From Symsagittifera roscoffensis (taxonomy: Eukaryota > Xenacoelomorpha > Acoela > Convolutidae): a stretch of DNA of 64,000 bases. A program made the position numbers and the translations under genes. Positions 9,298 through 18,905 of this stretch are shown here, piece by piece (positions within the stretch are counted from its first letter, which is position 1; each line of letters starts with the position of its first letter). The DNA lies in contig NC_087069.1 of NCBI RefSeq assembly GCF_963678635.1, forward strand, positions 48,564,276-48,628,275. Direction: 5' to 3'. Under the pieces are notes generated by a model, which did no database searches, had not been told where the DNA came from, and saw only the letters and a list, made by a program, of their open reading frames with translations.

Positions 9298-10065
9298 GAT
9301 CATCGAAAGCTTTCAACTAAAGGCATTTCCAGGGCAACTCAAAATCATCTTACTCATCGGAAGTATGAAGAAACTCTTGAGACGGGTAGTCTCTATCGAG
9401 CTGCAAATACCAGAATTGCATCTGACCGTCATGTTCTGAATACTGTTCGTACGAATAAGATAGCATTGTCATCGTTCGACGATAAACGGTATATATTGGA
9501 TGATGGCATTTCAACGTTGCCATATGGTTACATCGAGTCTTCAGAACCGCCTTCAAACGATAGTCGTGGTGGTAATAACAGCTCTACATTTCATGCCGAT
9601 AGTGCGAACGATGAAACATTAGATCGAGATAGTGATGATGATGACGATCTAGATGCATGGGTTGCTCATTTTGAAGACAATGACGCGCCAATAGAATGGG
9701 ATCAAGAGAATATACTAGATGGTATGTCGCAAGAACTTGATCGAACACAAATAGACTGGGATCAAGATGAGCAATACGATAGTCAAGATAGCTTCATTGA
9801 CCCCAGCACAAGCCAATCACATGTACATCGTTCATTGTTCGATCTTATGTCAGCAGCCTCAAATGAAATAGAACTCCAGACTCCGGATCCTGGATTTGCA
9901 CGTCTCGATCAGATAAACGAGAGTGACCTTGACAGTGACGATATTGCCGATTTGAGTGCTGAAACTTCTGCAGAATCGTCTTCAGAATCATCGGATAATT
10001 CTTTTCTAGATCGTGAAGCCGTTGAAGATGTGCCAACGCAACCAAAACGTTTTCGCAGGAAATAA
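9298..10065 (+). pseudogene. Polymerase B C-terminal part with acidic tail (copy 1)
   Basis: The segment FDDKRYILDDGISTLPYG is the typical end of Polinton-type polymerase B, and the preceding KIALSS and HRKYEE agree. After this canonical end the frame runs on for about 180 residues that are strongly acidic and Ser-rich: DSDDDDDLDAWVAHFED, two copies of I-E/D-WDQ, then DLDSDD and Ser/Glu runs, ending in a basic PKRFRRK that looks like a nuclear signal. The stop overlaps an AATAAA-like polyadenylation word. Most of it (from 9349) lies in the recent tandem duplication. The tail is not standard for the family and may bind host nuclear factors. Confidence 0.75.
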
Positions 10066-10540
10066 TAAAAAAATTATTTGTTAATGTGATAGTGTGTAAA
10101 ATATTGTGCAGTAAACAGTAACAGTGTTTACATTCAATGGCTAAGCCAGAAATAATTTCGCTTCAAACGCTTCTTATCTAATATTGACTTTGAGACATGT
10201 TTTATGTTTTAATGTGTACCAGTGTGCGTGTTAGAATTGGTGTTATATTTGAACCAAAAGTTTACAAAATTCAAATTAACCTTGAAACGTATGTTTTCCG
10301 TTTAATTCTTCAACAGTTTCTTCCTGAAAAAACTTGACATAGACGTTTACAGAAACCAGTCTATAGTAATACATAAAAATTTCAAGCTGATTCTATACAT
10401 ATATTTCAAACATGTTCGGTGCAGAAATCGAGCGTCTTTCATATACCATGCTTGAAACTAATCGCTATAACCACTTTATATACCACTCCAATTTGAACAA
10501 AACGAACGAAATACACCGTCTGGGCATTTGGACGATTTAG
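10066..10540. other. Non-coding stretch after the polymerase
   Basis: No gene or clear structural repeat is seen between the polymerase stop and the GGGATC minisatellite. An AATAAA-like word right after the stop could end the polymerase transcript. The same sequence is present in duplication unit 2 (about 12,641-13,115). Confidence 0.6.
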
Positions 10541-10544
10541 CTAT

Positions 10545-10746
10545 CAACCTAACAAAAATTTACATTCAGGATCATTGGTTTAAAAAATTATACATTGGGA
10601 TCAAAATTGTGGGATCATTATTTAGGATCATGAAAAATTTTACATGGGATCAGTACTTTGGGATCTCAAAAATTTACGTTGGGATCTCAATACCCAACGA
10701 TCCCTGTAGGGATCACCCCCTCCCCCCCCCCCCGATCCCAGTGTAA
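10545..10746. repeat. Degenerate GGGATC minisatellite with poly-C tract, copy 1
   Basis: A short run of degenerate units containing GGATCATT or GGGATC at about 20-30 bp spacing ends in a poly-C tract. The same motif makes the 1.5-kb array at 40,670-42,140. GATCCCTGTAGGGATC near the end is a palindrome. The poly-C run is shorter here than in unit 2. Confidence 0.7.
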
Positions 10747-10918
10747 ATTAGCTATACTACTTATACCATAAAATTCCATTCCAAATTTACCAAAAAAAAT
10801 AACTAGGTCGAACTTTCAGTTTCCCGAAATAAATATAACAATTCAAATGAATAATATCCCTTACCAGAACCTATAATTGAGACTGCAAAATTCGATATTG
10901 AGACTGCAAAATAATCAT

Positions 10919-11129
10919 GCATCGCGTCCATTGTTGTTAAGCTAAGCTTTGCAAGAAGATCCTAAGTAGAGGGTCTTCTATTGTCTGGGCTGAAAATTTC
11001 ATTCGTTTACAAAATCCTAGGATGAGGGTCCTCCAAAAAATTAAGGACCCCTTTCCCAGGGTTTTGCTTTACGTGAGGACCCCCCTCCCCTTGGAAGGAC
11101 CCCCACCCTTATGATCCGGGACACGATAC
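10919..11129. mobile_element. MITE with GTATCGTGTCCC ends, copy 1
   Basis: This is a 211-bp non-coding repeat with inverted ends (GCATCGCGTCC ... GGGACACGATAC). The core has CAAAATCCTAGGATGAGGG and TAAGGACCC blocks with extra internal symmetry. Copies occur at 13,501-13,712 and 33,687-33,893, and a partial one at 29,500-29,616. No target-site duplication is clear. It is probably a non-autonomous DNA transposon of unknown superfamily. Confidence 0.7.
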
Positions 11130-11729
11130 ATTACTACTTTTTTGAATAAAATATAGGGTTCCTCTGGATTTGTCGAGGTTAGTGGTACAGTTACCAGTAT
11201 TCGATATTGGTTTTAGAAGTAGACAGCTTTAATATAAATGTAACATTAAATCACGTAACATCAAATTACTTCAAATTGGAAATTGTTAGTCACCTTGAGT
11301 TTAAATTTGACTTAATGACTGTTGTTACGAAATTGTTTTGGATCTTTGACTCTGTTTCAACTTCGTAATTTTCCATTGTTAAAATCATTACAAATTTCTA
11401 TCAGCAACTGTTTCATCTGCTAGTTCGAAACCAGCTAAAAAATCATCATTTATTGTGTTTTTGGGACAATTTATATGAAAAAGTTAACGCGGCACATGAA
11501 TCACATTGCTGTTAATCGAGGGGGAAAATAAAAGCTATATTCGCAATGAATAAATGCAGGCGCAGACAGCTGTAGAAAAACCATAAACACACATTTATTA
11601 TGTAAATAGAGGAAGATAATGGTTTCAACTCATTCCAAAATTTAGATGTTGGAAAAGCATTAAAAAACCGATGCTAATTTGTCTATTTTGACGAAGTCTG
11701 TACTATTTTTTTCTTCTAAGAGAATCAAA
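11130..11729. other. Non-coding, presumed 5' flank of the serine protease exon
   Basis: No coding signal or recognised repeat is seen. The stretch directly precedes the ATG of the protease exon in both duplication units, so it should include the original promoter. I see no TATA box that is convincing in this AT-rich background. Confidence 0.5.
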
Positions 11730-11918
11730 ATGATTCTCATATTCGCTTTGTCTTTTTTGGCTTCAAGCCTTGCCGAACAAGAAGAGAGAAACGTCATAAT
11801 AAACGGCTAAGACTCGCAATATCGAAAGTTCTACGTACAACTTGACTACCCAACGACGTCGCCGAATGTGGAGGCACGATCATCGACGAAAGTTTCATAT
11901 TGATAGCCGCGCATTGTG
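11730..11918 (+). pseudogene. S1 serine protease exon 1, duplicate copy (broken)
   Basis: The ATG at 11730 opens a signal-peptide-like start (MILIFALSFLASSLAEQ) followed by RNVIING, the usual activation site and mature N-terminus of a trypsin-like protease. Further on, a different frame reads ECGGTIIDESFILIAAHC, the region around the catalytic His. An in-frame TAA follows IING, and at least one frameshift separates the IING frame from the AAHC frame, so the exon is broken. The copy ends at the duplication junction inside the AAHC codons and is followed by polymerase sequence, so it has no downstream exons of its own. The same lesions are in the second copy. Confidence 0.75.
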
Positions 11919-11923
11919 CCGCA

Positions 11924-12640
11924 CTTACTCATCGGAAGTATGAAGAAACTCTTGAGACGGGTAGTCTCTATCGAGCTGCAAATACCAGAATTGCATCTGA
12001 CCGTCATGTTCTGAATACTGTTCGTACGAATAAGATAGCATTGTCATCGTTCGACGATAAACGGTATATATTGGATGATGGCATTTCAACGTTGCCATAT
12101 GGTTACATCGAGTCTTCAGAACCGCCTTCAAACGATAGTCGTGGTGGTAATAACAGCTCTACATTTCATGCCGATAGTGCGAACGATGAAACATTAGATC
12201 GAGATAGTGATGATGATGACGATCTAGATGCATGGGTTGCTCATTTTGAAGACAATGACGCGCCAATAGAATGGGATCAAGAGAATATACTAGATGGTAT
12301 GTCGCAAGAACTTGATCGAACACAAATAGACTGGGATCAAGATGAGCAATACGATAGTCAAGATAGCTTCATTGACCCCAGCACAAGCCAATCACATGTA
12401 CATCGTTCATTGTTCGATCTTATGTCAGCAGCCTCAAATGAAATAGAACTCCAGACTCCGGATCCTGGATTTGCACGTCTCGATCAGATAAACGAGAGTG
12501 ACCTTGACAGTGACGATATTGCCGATTTGAGTGCTGAAACTTCTGCAGAATCGTCTTCAGAATCATCGGATAATTCTTTTCTAGATCGTGAAGCCGTTGA
12601 AGATGTGCCAACGCAACCAAAACGTTTTCGCAGGAAATAA
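11924..12640 (+). pseudogene. Polymerase B C-terminal part with acidic tail (copy 2)
   Basis: The sequence matches 9349-10065 base for base as far as I can see. It lacks the rest of the polymerase, so it is an orphan copy made by the tandem duplication. It carries the same FDDKRYILDDGISTLPYG end, the acidic Trp-containing tail and PKRFRRK. The reading frame is open upstream into protease-exon sequence by chance. Confidence 0.85.
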
Positions 12641-13119
12641 TAAAAAAATTATTTGTTAATGTGATAGTGTGTAAAATATTGTGCAGTAAACAGTAACAGT
12701 GTTTACATTCAATGGCTAAGCCAGAAATAATTTCGCTTCAAACGCTTCTTATCTAATATTGACTTTGAGACATGTTTTATGTTTTAATGTGTACCAGTGT
12801 GCGTGTTAGAATTGGTGTTATATTTGAACCAAAAGTTTACAAAATTCAAATTAACCTTGAAACGTATGTTTTCCGTTTAATTCTTCAACAGTTTCTTCCT
12901 GAAGAAACTTGACATAGACGTTTACAGAAACCAGTCTATAGTAATACATAAAAATTTCAAGCTGATTCTATACATATATTTCAAACATGTTCGGTGCAGA
13001 AATCGAGCGTCTTTCATATACCATGCTTGAAACTAATCGCTATAACCACTTTATATACCACTCCAATTTGAACAAAACGAACGAAATACACCGTCTGGGC
13101 ATTTGGACGATTTAGCTAT

Positions 13120-13325
13120 CAACCTAACAAAAATTTACATTCAGGATCATTGGTTTAAAAAATTATACATTGGGATCAAAATTGTGGGATCATTATTTAG
13201 GATCATGAAAAGTTTTACATGGGATCAGTACTTTGGGATCTCAAAAATTTACGTTGGGATCTCAATACCCAATGATCCCTGTAGGGATCACCCCCTCCCC
13301 CCCCCCCCCCCCCCCGATCCCAGTG
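13120..13325. repeat. Degenerate GGGATC minisatellite with poly-C tract, copy 2
   Basis: This is the duplicate of 10,545-10,746 with a longer poly-C run. It differs from copy 1 by single bases as well. Confidence 0.7.
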
Positions 13326-13500
13326 TAAATTAGCTATACTACTTATACCATAAAATTCCATTCCAAATTTACCAAAAAAAATAACTAGGTCGAACTTTCA
13401 GTTTCCCGAAATAAATATAACAATTCAAATGAATAATATCCCTTACCAGAACCTATAATTGAGACTGCAAAATTCGATATTGAGACTGCAAAATAATCAT

Positions 13501-13712
13501 GCATCGCGTCCATTGTTGTTAAGCTAAGCTTAGCAAGAAGATCCTAAGTAGAGGGTCTTCTATTGTCTGGGCTGAAAATTTCATTCGTTTACAAAATCCT
13601 AGGATGAGGGTCCTCCAAAAAATTAAGGACCCCTTTCCCAGGGTTTTGCTTTACGTGAGGACCCCCCTCCCCTTGGAAGGACCCCCCACCCTTATGATCC
13701 GGGACACGATAC
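13501..13712. mobile_element. MITE with GTATCGTGTCCC ends, copy 2
   Basis: This is the duplicate of the MITE at 10,919-11,129, copied as part of the tandem duplication and not by transposition. It has the same ends and core with very few base differences. Confidence 0.7.
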
Positions 13713-14312
13713 ATTACTACTTTTTTGAATAAAATATAGGGTTCCTCTGGATTTGTCGAGGTTAGTGGTACAGTTACCAGTATTCGATATTGGTTTTAGA
13801 AGTAGACAGCTTTAATATAAATGTAACATTAAATCACGTAACATCAAATTACTTCAAATTGGAAATTGTTAGTCACCTTGAGTTTAAATTTGACTTAATG
13901 ACTGTTGTTACGAAATTGTTTTGGATCTTTGACTCTGTTTCAACTTCGTAATTTTCCATTGTTAAAATCATTACAAATTTCTATCAGCAACTGTTTCATC
14001 TGCTAGTTCGAAACCAGCTAAAAAATCATCATTTATTGTGTTTTTGGGACAATTTATATGAAAAAGTTAACGCGGCACATGAATCACATTGCTGTTAATC
14101 GAGGGGGAAAATAAAAGCTATATTCGCAATGAATAAATGCAGGCGCAGACAGCTGTAGAAAAACCATAAACACACATTTCTTATGTAAATAGAGGAAGAT
14201 AATGGTTTCAACTCATTCCAAAATTTAGATGTTGGAAAAGCATTAAAAAACCGATGCTAATTTGTCTATTTTGACGAAGTCTGTACTATTTTTTTCTTCT
14301 AAGAGAATCAAA

Positions 14313-14515
14313 ATGATTCTCATATTCGCTTTGTCTTTTTTGGCTTCAAGCCTTGCCGAACAAGAAGAGAGAAACGTCATAATAAACGGCTAAGACTCGC
14401 AATATCGAAAGTTCTACGTACAACTTGACTACCCAACGACGTCGCCGAATGTGGAGGCACGATCATCGACGAAAGTTTCATATTGATAGCCGCGCATTGT
14501 GTTTATGAACAAAAA
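14313..14515 (+). pseudogene. S1 serine protease exon 1, ancestral copy (broken)
   Basis: This is the same exon as 11,730-11,918, but it continues past the duplication junction as AAHCVYEQKG, then a GT (GGTTAATG) that could be the 5' splice site. It has a signal-peptide-like start, RNVIING, an in-frame TAA right after IING, then in another frame CGGTIIDESFILIAAHC with the catalytic His. It is followed about 0.9 kb later by the exon with the catalytic Asp and Ser regions at 15,426. The usual protein between His and Asp (about 35 residues) is not found, and part of the gap is filled by a GC-rich repeat. Confidence 0.75.
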
Positions 14516-15425
14516 GGTTAATGAAAACTTACGATTGTATCCCGGTATCATTTCTTAGTGCAGGAAACTAATCGAGCTCAGGACAAAAGCTGTTTATCGT
14601 TGAAACACGCTTTATTTTGGCTTAGTTTCAGATATTCGAACATATTCAACATGCACAAGCAATCCTTTATGGTTTTTTTGGTCAAGTTGATCTGCCGTGC
14701 AAACCAAGGGCGGATTTAGGGGTGGCGGGGGGCGGACGCCTTTTCCTCAGGGATTCAACCCCCTTCCGACCAAAAGGGTCCCCGTTTGATACTTTTTCAG
14801 AAAAATTTTTTTTGGCCGACCGACCCTAAAATTTTTCTAAGGGCGCCTTGGGCGCCAATATATACTAACTTTGAGGGCGAGCGCGCGCCAAAAAAACGCG
14901 ATTTTTTTTTGTCAAAGTTTTTCAAAAAGTGCCCAAAAACAGTGCTTTGGGAGAGCTCGAAAAAACAATTTGGTCGACCTAAAAAACAGGTCGTCAAAAT
15001 TAAAATTATTTCCATGTTTTAGGTCCATTCTACGTGCTAGTTGGAGACTCTAACCAACCTAATTGGCAATCAAAGGCTAGAAAAATTAGAGGAAGCGCCC
15101 TATTTCACGCCAGGTTTGTCTAAATCTCTAAGTTTATGACATTTTTTTTTAAAACAGTTTTTTCAAATCTTCAATAGCTGAAACTGACAAAAAAGTGACG
15201 TTGAAAAAATTTTATTGCACTTTTCAAAGCCCGTTTTTTTAAATGGGCTGTTTTCAGCAAAAACAGGAAAAATATTTAGTTCTAGTGTAGAAGACAGAAG
15301 AAATTAACATAAAAAGACAGAAGAAAATCAACATAGGAAATATAAAATTTAATATCATTTAACTCCCATGGAACGAAAGGTTTTGCAAGGATAACCGATT
15401 AGAGATAGAAGTTAGTTGATTTCAG
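14516..15425. other. Intron-like gap of the serine protease with a GC-rich transposon-like insert
   Basis: The gap lies between the His exon and the Asp/Ser exon. At about 14,706-14,890 there is a GC-rich block (AAGGGCGGATTTAGGGG, then GGCGGGGGGCGGACGCC, later GGGCGCCTTGGGCGCC). It resembles the ends of widespread non-autonomous hAT-like elements beginning CAGGGGCGGATCCAG. This resemblance is from memory and weak. The rest is AT-rich with poly-T runs. No additional protease exon is seen. Confidence 0.45.
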
Positions 15426-15884
15426 TTTCGGATATAACCTCGGCACGAATGACATCGGTTTGATAAAACTGGACGAAAAAGTCAACCCCTCATTGACAAT
15501 CCCACTATGTCAAAGGTCGTATAAAAGATATCCTTTAACAATCTGTGGAATGGGCAGAACTCAATTCAGTCCTAAGAAGTACCCAGACGTTCTACAGGAA
15601 GCAACTATGTTTGAGATCGGGAAACAGTGCCTTTTCCCGGAAGTAGATCAAACCAAGCAAGTTTGTCTGGCTTGGAATCCAGACAAAGTCAATCTGCTCC
15701 ATGTATAGGTGACAGTGGGGGTCCTCTTTTCCCCCAAACAGCAAGCGACAGTGTGTCTATGGAATTGCGTCGTATGGAAGAGACGGCTGCAGTGGAGCTT
15801 CGGTGTACACACGTGTCTCGGCATACATTGACTGGATAAACAAAAGTATGAACGGGACTGAAAACTCCGATGGATGGCTTTATT
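15426..15884 (+). pseudogene. S1 serine protease, catalytic Asp/Ser exon (broken)
   Basis: The exon opens after an acceptor-like TTGATTTCAG with FGYNLGTNDIGLIKLDEKV, which holds the catalytic Asp. It continues with LTIPLC and CGMGRTQ. In a second frame it reads CIGDSGGPLF with the catalytic Ser, and in a third VYGIASYGRDGCSG and VYTRVSAYIDWINK, the standard C-terminal end of a trypsin-like domain. At least two frame changes separate these pieces, near 15,700 and 15,735, close to runs of G and C. A true pseudogene is most likely, given the stop in exon 1, but sequencing error in homopolymers could explain part of it. An AATAAA near 15,965 may be the polyadenylation signal. Confidence 0.8.
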
Positions 15885-16598
15885 AGTTTAGACATTCATT
15901 CTGAGCGATGAATTTACAAAGTTCTGCTATTTAGACAAAATCTATAACGACGCTGATATTCAAGGAATAAATTTTTTTGCAACTAAATCTGTTTTGTATT
16001 TGCACACAAAAATCGAAAAAAAAAGAGCAATATTATTTTGAAAGCTCAAATCTGAACTGTAATTTCATACATGACAGGATTTAAGAAAAAAAACTTGCTC
16101 CAAAGATCAATAAATGAAACTCTTTTCTTTTGAAAATAATATCATATTTTTCTTCTAAATCACCATTGTGAGTTAAAACTTGTTAAAACCGATTTTTTTT
16201 GCCAGTTCGAAAGCTCGAAAACTTTGGAGAACTCAAAAAAATGTTACATCTTTTTGACGATAAAAACAGACCTAATTTGAATTGTAAATTGCAGTCGAAT
16301 CATTTTTTGGTCACGATCATGTTTCATTTATATTTCTTTCAATTGTTTTTAGATGAATTATCCCGCCCTATGCCCCTCTTTAATTATCCCCCAGTGCAAA
16401 AGGAATGAGTTTCGTTACTATGTACCATAGGGGGGGGGGTTATTTGAAGAGATCTTTTTCTGGCAAGAGATCTTTTTTTTTTTGAAAAAAAACAGACCCC
16501 AACCAATAGTTTCATCTGATCCCCAAGAAATCGTTGACACCAATGAAGCATTCAAACCTCAAAGGCTCCTAGCTAATGATTCAATCCAAAAAATTTTT
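15885..16598. other. Non-coding, 3' flank of the protease
   Basis: No gene is seen. It contains AATAAA near 15,965, a poly-G run near 16,427-16,438 and AT-rich sequence up to the BEL LTR. Confidence 0.55.
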
Positions 16599-17065
16599 TG
16601 TGCGCGCTAAACCTCCGTAGGATGAACATAAAACCGAAAAATGAATCATAAACTGGTATTCTCGGCATTACAAAATTCAATGGCAATATTGATAATTTCA
16701 TCCAGAATTTGCTGTAAAACAAGTTCATAAATTTACAATAAACAGCTCCAATAAACAAATTGGCGCAAACTAGCCACAAGAACCGGTCGGTAATGTTCTT
16801 GAGACAAATTGCTCTTTTTGGTGGTCAGCTTTAATCAAGGCTGAACCGAATTAGAACCAAAAACAATTAAAAAAAGGTATATAACCCCCTTGTTTAGTTT
16901 ATTAAAACCTGGGCAGATGGTGGACTCGAACCTACGTCAAGTTTCATGTCTTTATAATCACCGTTACGTTACTTTAGCTTAGGCCGCTCGGCCAACTGTT
17001 CTTATTTTATGCATTTCTACTCTGGTTTTATATGCATCTATACTCTGTTTTATATTTGTGTTGCA
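16599..17065 (-). repeat. 3' LTR of the BEL/Pao element
   Basis: It matches 24,878-25,342 in the same orientation over its full length with many substitutions. On the element strand it begins TGCAACACAAATATAAAAC and ends GCGCACA. A purine-rich tract (GGGGGGGAGGGGAAGGA on the element strand) lies immediately upstream, as expected for the primer of plus-strand synthesis. Confidence 0.88.
16911..16996 (-). other. tRNA-like A-box/B-box segment inside the 3' LTR
   Basis: On the minus strand it reads TTGGCCGAGCGGCCTAAGC (a Leu/Ser-tRNA-like D-arm and pol III A box) and, about 45 bases later, GGTTCGAGTCCA (T-arm/B box), ending CCATCTGCCC. The spacing fits a class II tRNA, but the acceptor strands do not pair and no anticodon arm is convincing, so it is a tRNA-derived fossil and not a gene. 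The same segment is in the other LTR. Confidence 0.6.
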
Positions 17066-18376
17066 CTATCCTTCCCCTCCCCCCCCCTGAAGAAGGAAGA
17101 ACCGGAACGAGCTTAACGGTCGGCCGAGTGAATTCACGGGTTGCGGTCTTAACAAGGGCGGATCGGGCGCAACTGTCCTGTCCGTAGTTTAGCTTGACGA
17201 TTCGGGCGAGAGGGTAGTACCCACGCGGAGTATCGGGCTCAATCACCCACACGAGATCGCCTGTCTTGAGAGTGGAGTCAGAATGAGTGTGCTACTTGAC
17301 ACGCTTTTTCAGTGAGGGAACATATTCTCGAAGCCAACGAGACCAAATCGCGTTAGCATATGACTGCGCTCGCAATTCACGTTTCGGACGAGGTGCTCCC
17401 AGGAGCCGCCATGATGGGGTGCGCCTGGCGGGTTAAATTTCCAAGTACCACCTTTGTGTGCAAAAAAGGTCGGAGACATGCCATTCAAGTATTTTTTTCC
17501 GCACCAACTAAGTTCGTGCCGTTATCCGACCAGATCGCGCTTTGTGTACCACAACGCGCAATGAACCGTGCCGTGTCCATGACACAAGAACTTGTGTTCA
17601 GAGATGGGAAGATCTCAAGGTGTACAGCCCTGGTGGTGAGGCAGATGAAGAGAAATCCCCATCTTTTTCAGTGCTTCTGCGAACCGGAACGTAAAGCGGT
17701 TCAAATTAATCCACACCCGTATGATCAAAAGGTAGTTGCTTATATCCGAGACCTTCGACAGGTAAATAGGACATGATAGGCTGGATGGTACTTGCTTTGC
17801 GTTTACGGCAGGTTACACATTGAATTTTGATAGACCGAAGTAGTCGACACAACCCACGTATTGCATATTTCATGTTTAAAACGGAGCGCATGTAATCTAA
17901 ACTCTGATGAAAATGCTTATGGTGGAGTCTTCGGGCGAACAAAAGAATTAGCGTATGTCGGTATTCACTAAGCGCACGATCCGTCCGGTGGAACGAATGA
18001 TGACAGCGGGGCCAATAAATGGCGAGTATGTGGCAATATTACTACTATTCTTAGTAGGTTTGCCACAAGTGAGTGTTTTTAACTGAACGGGGAAAGATTC
18101 CATCTGAGCAAGATGAATCAGTTTGCTTTCTGCAATATCAAGTTTAGTGGGGTCGGTAGTTCGTAAGTCCTTACCGCAAAAATGCTTATGTGAAGGCAGC
18201 ATCCTCAATATAAAAGCGACTACTCTTTTATATCTCCTAAAGGAACTGAACCTTTCCCAATTGAACCCGTGTTCGGGATATTTGATGGACGTGAAATTGG
18301 TGACGAAGGAAAATGATGTCTGCATGCATTTATCAACATCACAAGAAGGACCCTTCAAACGAGTTTTATTAATCAC
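17028..18376 (-). pseudogene. BEL/Pao integrase region
   Basis: Pieces typical of BEL integrase are visible: WERFSSFRRYKRVVAFILRM (zinc-binding/N-terminal region) and, at the end, the C-terminal DNA-binding-like domain (WVIEPDTPRGYYPLARIVK). This domain would join element DNA to host DNA. The region is a broken fossil with several breaks. Confidence 0.8.
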
Positions 18377-18440
18377 ACGTTCGTCGGGTATAAAAGGCCA
18401 ATCAGTAGTCCTGAGAATGATAGGACTAATAACCTACCTG

Positions 18441-18905
18441 CTATCCTTGAGGGCTTCCGAAGAAATTCCGCGTACCGGTATTAGCTGGATTATCGCCGCT
18501 CAGAACATGGCGCCACTCATCAATAGTGGTCGATTCGAGGATTTCGCCGACACGGTTATCGACGAATACAGGTAATTTTTCAGTGGAGTTTAACCACTGC
18601 AAAACTGTAGTACTATCTGTCCACATGAAGACATAACTAATGCTGACTGTAAGGGTGATCAGTATATCATCTTTCAGTCGGGTGGCGAGCAGAGCAGTTT
18701 GAAGCTCTAGCTTTAGTATAGATACCGTTTTCATAGGCGCAACGCGAGCTTTACCTAAGATGAAGGATATTTCAGTTTTGTGCGAACTCGAGAGTCGCGC
18801 ATGCAAAAATCCAACCGCACAGAAAGCGTTCTGCGGGCTACAACCGAACATATGGAGCTCAATTTGATCCACAGGTTCTGTGAAGTAACAGTGGGGAATC
18901 GTCAA
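18441..18905 (-). pseudogene. BEL/Pao RNase H region
   Basis: This is a minus-strand coding stretch with IELHMFGCSPQNAFCAV, ILKLELQTALLATRLK and MWTDSTTVLQWLNS, followed by DNPANTGTR, all characteristic of the BEL/Pao pol segment between reverse transcriptase and integrase. It is part of the broken element. Confidence 0.85.

Larger units (their letters stand above)
1..10065. mobile_element. Virus-like element fossil with Polinton-type DNA polymerase B
   Basis: The region holds a minus-strand block of small genes (144-2372) divergent from plus-strand genes (2856-10065), the largest being a family B DNA polymerase of the protein-primed Polinton type. I see polymerase, exonuclease-like, HUH-Rep-like and PC4-like parts. 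I recognise no capsid, retrovirus-type integrase, packaging ATPase or protease gene, so assignment to a complete Polinton is not shown. It could be a relative, or a Polinton whose other half lies left of the window. Terminal inverted repeats are not visible and the left end is outside. The element is broken, with only a handful of breaks in about 10 kb, which suggests a fairly young fossil. The right boundary is set by the polymerase stop and its polyadenylation-like AATAAA. Confidence 0.7.
9349..11918. repeat. Tandem duplication, unit 1 (2.57 kb)
   Basis: Unit 1 begins at CTTACTCATCGG and ends at GCGCATTGTG. It is nearly identical to 11924-14501, differing at a few single bases and in poly-C length. 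It contains the polymerase B C-terminal part, a non-coding stretch with a GGGATC minisatellite and a MITE, and the first exon of the serine protease. Five bases (CCGCA) that belong to neither unit separate the copies. Confidence 0.95.
11924..14501. repeat. Tandem duplication, unit 2 (2.58 kb)
   Basis: This is the second unit of the tandem duplication, nearly identical to 9349-11918. It is a few bases longer, chiefly through a longer poly-C tract near 13,297-13,315. Its right end runs on into unique protease sequence (GTTTATGAAC), so the right junction marks the ancestral order. Confidence 0.95.

Noticed and set aside
16911-16996. Functional tRNA-Leu or tRNA-Ser gene
   Set aside because: A and B boxes are present, but acceptor strands do not pair and no anticodon arm forms. 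It lies inside an LTR and is repeated in the other LTR.
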